A program made the position numbers and the translations under genes. From the NCBI GenBank assembly GCA_016705365.1, contig JADIYI010000009.1:434001-498000 (forward strand): a DNA stretch of 64,000 bases, given 5' to 3'. The notes below the pieces were generated by a model, which was not told the origin of the DNA, did not search any database, and worked only from the letters and a program-made list of their open reading frames with translations. This stretch comes from Gammaproteobacteria bacterium (lineage in GTDB: Bacteria; Pseudomonadota; Gammaproteobacteria; Pseudomonadales; UBA5518). This document shows positions 62,506 to 64,000 of the stretch, piece by piece. Every line of letters begins with the position of its first letter. Positions within the stretch are counted from its first letter, which is position 1.

Positions 62506-63744
62506 TCAGCCATCCACTCCCACCACGAAACTCACCACCGTCGCGCACGAACCACCGATGTTCAGGGTTGCGAAACGAGTTGCGCCCTCGACTTGCATCG
62601 CGCCCGCCTGCCCGCTGACCTGGCGCGCGGCATCGAACAGCATGCGCGCACCGGTCGCGCCCACCGGATGACCGCAGCCGATCAGTCCACCGCCGGGGTT
62701 GATCGGCAGCTTGCCGCCCATTTCGATCAAACCGCTCTCCACCGCCTGCCACGACTGCCCCGGTGCCGTGATGCCGAAGTGATCGATCGCCATGTACTCG
62801 GTAACCGTGAAGCAGTCGTGCGTCTCGATGCCATCGAGAGCTTCGACACCCGCGATCCCGGCCCGCCTGAACGCGTCCCGGATCGTGTCATGCACATGCG
62901 GGAATACCAGTTCCTGGTCCCTGCTGCGCTCGATCTTGTCACGGTAACGCAAGCCCGCATTGTGGTGCCCCCAGCCCTGGATGCGCGGTAACTGCGCGAG
63001 CCGTCCGCCACGCGCGCGAACATGCGCCGCGGCAAATTCACCGCTGGCCAGCACCACCGCGCAGGCTCCATCGGTGATCTGTCCGCAATCCTGGCGGCGC
63101 ACGCCGGGTTCGATCACCGGATTGGCCCGATCGTCATCGCTGAAGCTGTTGTCCCTGAATTCCCAACTGCGCGTCTGCGACAGCGGATTGCGCCTGGCAT
63201 TGCCGTAGTTGATCGCGGAAATCCGGTTCAGGTGCTTTCGATCGAGACCGTAACGCCGTTCGTATTCCCCGGCCAGCAGGCCAAACACCGCCGGCCACAT
63301 GAAGGTGCAGTCGATACCCTCGCGCCCCTGCCAAGCGGCGGCGTTCTGGTTCCGCGAGGCCACGTTGCCGGGCAGGTTGCGGAATTCCTCGGCACCCAGC
63401 ACCAGCACGCAGCCGTAGCGTCCGGCCTCGATCCGGGCCATCGCCGTGAGCACTGCCAGCGAGGACGAGGCGCAGGCACCTTCGTGGCGCATCGCGGGCA
63501 CTCCCCAGAGCTCGGGCACCACCTGTGCCACCATCGCCCCGAGGTGACCCTGCTGGCGCTGCGCCTCGCCGAATGCATTGCCCACGTGGATCGAGCCGAT
63601 CGCCCCGGCATCGAGCGCGCAATTCTCCAGTGCGCCGAGCGTGGCCTCGCGGATCATGTCGGAGATATCGAGCCCCTCGCGTGACCAGGCGCGGGCGAAA
63701 TCCGTCTGGTAGCCGCCGAGGATATATACGGGTGTGGTACTCAT
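62506..63744 (-). CDS. Thiolase family protein (acetyl-CoA acetyltransferase-like)
   Basis: 412 residues from MSTTPVYILGGYQTDFARAW. Nucleophilic Cys in MRHEGACASSSLAVLTA (about residue 89), GIETHDCFTVTEYMAIDHFG in place of N-E-A-F, and NPGGGLIGCGHPVGATG with the catalytic His. It belongs to the same broad SCP-x/lipid-transfer thiolase group as 9581-10813. Probably acts on 3-ketoacyl-CoAs. It is convergent with the carotenoid oxygenase gene. Confidence 0.9.
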   Translation of the reverse strand: MSTTPVYILGGYQTDFARAWSREGLDISDMIREATLGALENCALDAGAIGSIHVGNAFGEAQRQQGHLGAMVAQVVPELWGVPAMRHEGACASSSLAVLTAMARIEAGRYGCVLVLGAEEFRNLPGNVASRNQNAAAWQGREGIDCTFMWPAVFGLLAGEYERRYGLDRKHLNRISAINYGNARRNPLSQTRSWEFRDNSFSDDDRANPVIEPGVRRQDCGQITDGACAVVLASGEFAAAHVRARGGRLAQLPRIQGWGHHNAGLRYRDKIERSRDQELVFPHVHDTIRDAFRRAGIAGVEALDGIETHDCFTVTEYMAIDHFGITAPGQSWQAVESGLIEMGGKLPINPGGGLIGCGHPVGATGARMLFDAARQVSGQAGAMQVEGATRFATLNIGGSCATVVSFVVGVDG

Positions 63745-63895
63745 TTCCTGCTACTCCAAAACTTTTCCGGCCAACAATCCAGGCATCGAGGGGAAATGAA
63801 TCTGCCACGCTCGGTCGCTTTGGCGCGTGCCGTCTCGATCCGTCAGCACCCTGCCTCGCACACCCGGTTGGCGCGTCGGCCGGTCCCGATACAAA

Positions 63896-64000
63896 CTAGA
63901 CCCTTTCCAGCAGCAGCGCGGCGCCAGTTCCGGCGGCGCCACTTGCCGCGACGATGCCCCGCTTCAGGTCGCGGCGCTCCATCTCGTCGAGCAGGGTGCC
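63896..64000 (-). CDS. Thiolase-like protein, C-terminal fragment (cut by window edge)
   Basis: Minus-strand end reads GTLLDEMERRDLKRGIVAAS, then GAAGTGAALLLERV-stop. L-D-E-M-E-R-R-x-x-x-x-G-I-x-x-x-x-G-x-x-G-x-A is the last helix and strand of thiolases (FadA/FadI-like), where a C-x-G-G-G-x-G motif is usual; here S-G-A-A-G-T-G lacks the Cys. Too short for certainty; the rest lies outside the window. Confidence 0.55.
   Translation of the reverse strand, partial: GTLLDEMERRDLKRGIVAASGAAGTGAALLLERV

Overview
The window is high-GC DNA (roughly 62-66% by eye) with dense genes, short spacers and many 1-4 bp stop/start overlaps. The content (TolC/RND efflux, DUF1302/DUF1329 proteins, SulP, SelD, VF530, b561, PaaN-type aldehyde dehydrogenase) points to a gammaproteobacterium. 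The CoA-ester enzymes, two wax ester synthases, an LLM flavoprotein, CaiB transferases, a Baeyer-Villiger-like monooxygenase and a carotenoid oxygenase suggest a lipid-, terpenoid- or aromatic-degrading lineage (Halieaceae, Spongiibacteraceae or Nevskiales-like). That placement is inference; there is no rRNA or tRNA in the window to confirm it.

1-12.1 kb (minus) is one long operon. An acyl-CoA dehydrogenase, thiolase, acyl-CoA ligase and saccharopine-dehydrogenase-like reductase come first, followed by an MMPL-type RND permease, DUF1329, a YCF48-like propeller, DUF1302 and the start of an ExbB/MotA-like gene. An AraC-type regulator is divergent. It looks like a transport-plus-activation system for a hydrophobic acid. 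13.5-16 kb carries ald with a dead lrp fragment beside it, and a CaiB transferase. 16-29 kb carries an MFS carrier, an LLM oxidoreductase, tandem WS/DGATs (the second with a histone-like tail), lhgO, an orphan asnB of lower GC, a sulfatase and a second CaiB enzyme.

29.3-38.5 kb is the accessory zone. It holds a BVMO-like gene, a low-GC SulP gene next to an IS21 remnant, and a family of palindromes with GGGGACAGATTTATTT arms that sit at gene boundaries. Two composite copies carry the last codons of a flavin monooxygenase gene plus a GC-rich module, one with an inverted core. Single genes (a PilJ-domain protein, gcdH, an antitoxin, a stress-gene trio) lie between copies like beads.

38.6-46 kb is a TolC-adaptor-RND-two-component efflux operon. 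46-57 kb is mixed: DUF2249 behind a perfect operator-like palindrome, selD with a membrane partner, a Vgb propeller/cytochrome c protein, cytochrome b561, a frameshifted methyltransferase, a glutamine synthetase-like enzyme, a rarD gene reduced by internal deletion, a MetA-type outer-membrane protein and an AlkA-like glycosylase. 57-64 kb carries an SDR, a nitronate monooxygenase-like protein, a PaaN-type aldehyde dehydrogenase, a 27-bp-arm palindrome, a carotenoid oxygenase and two thiolases (one cut by the edge).
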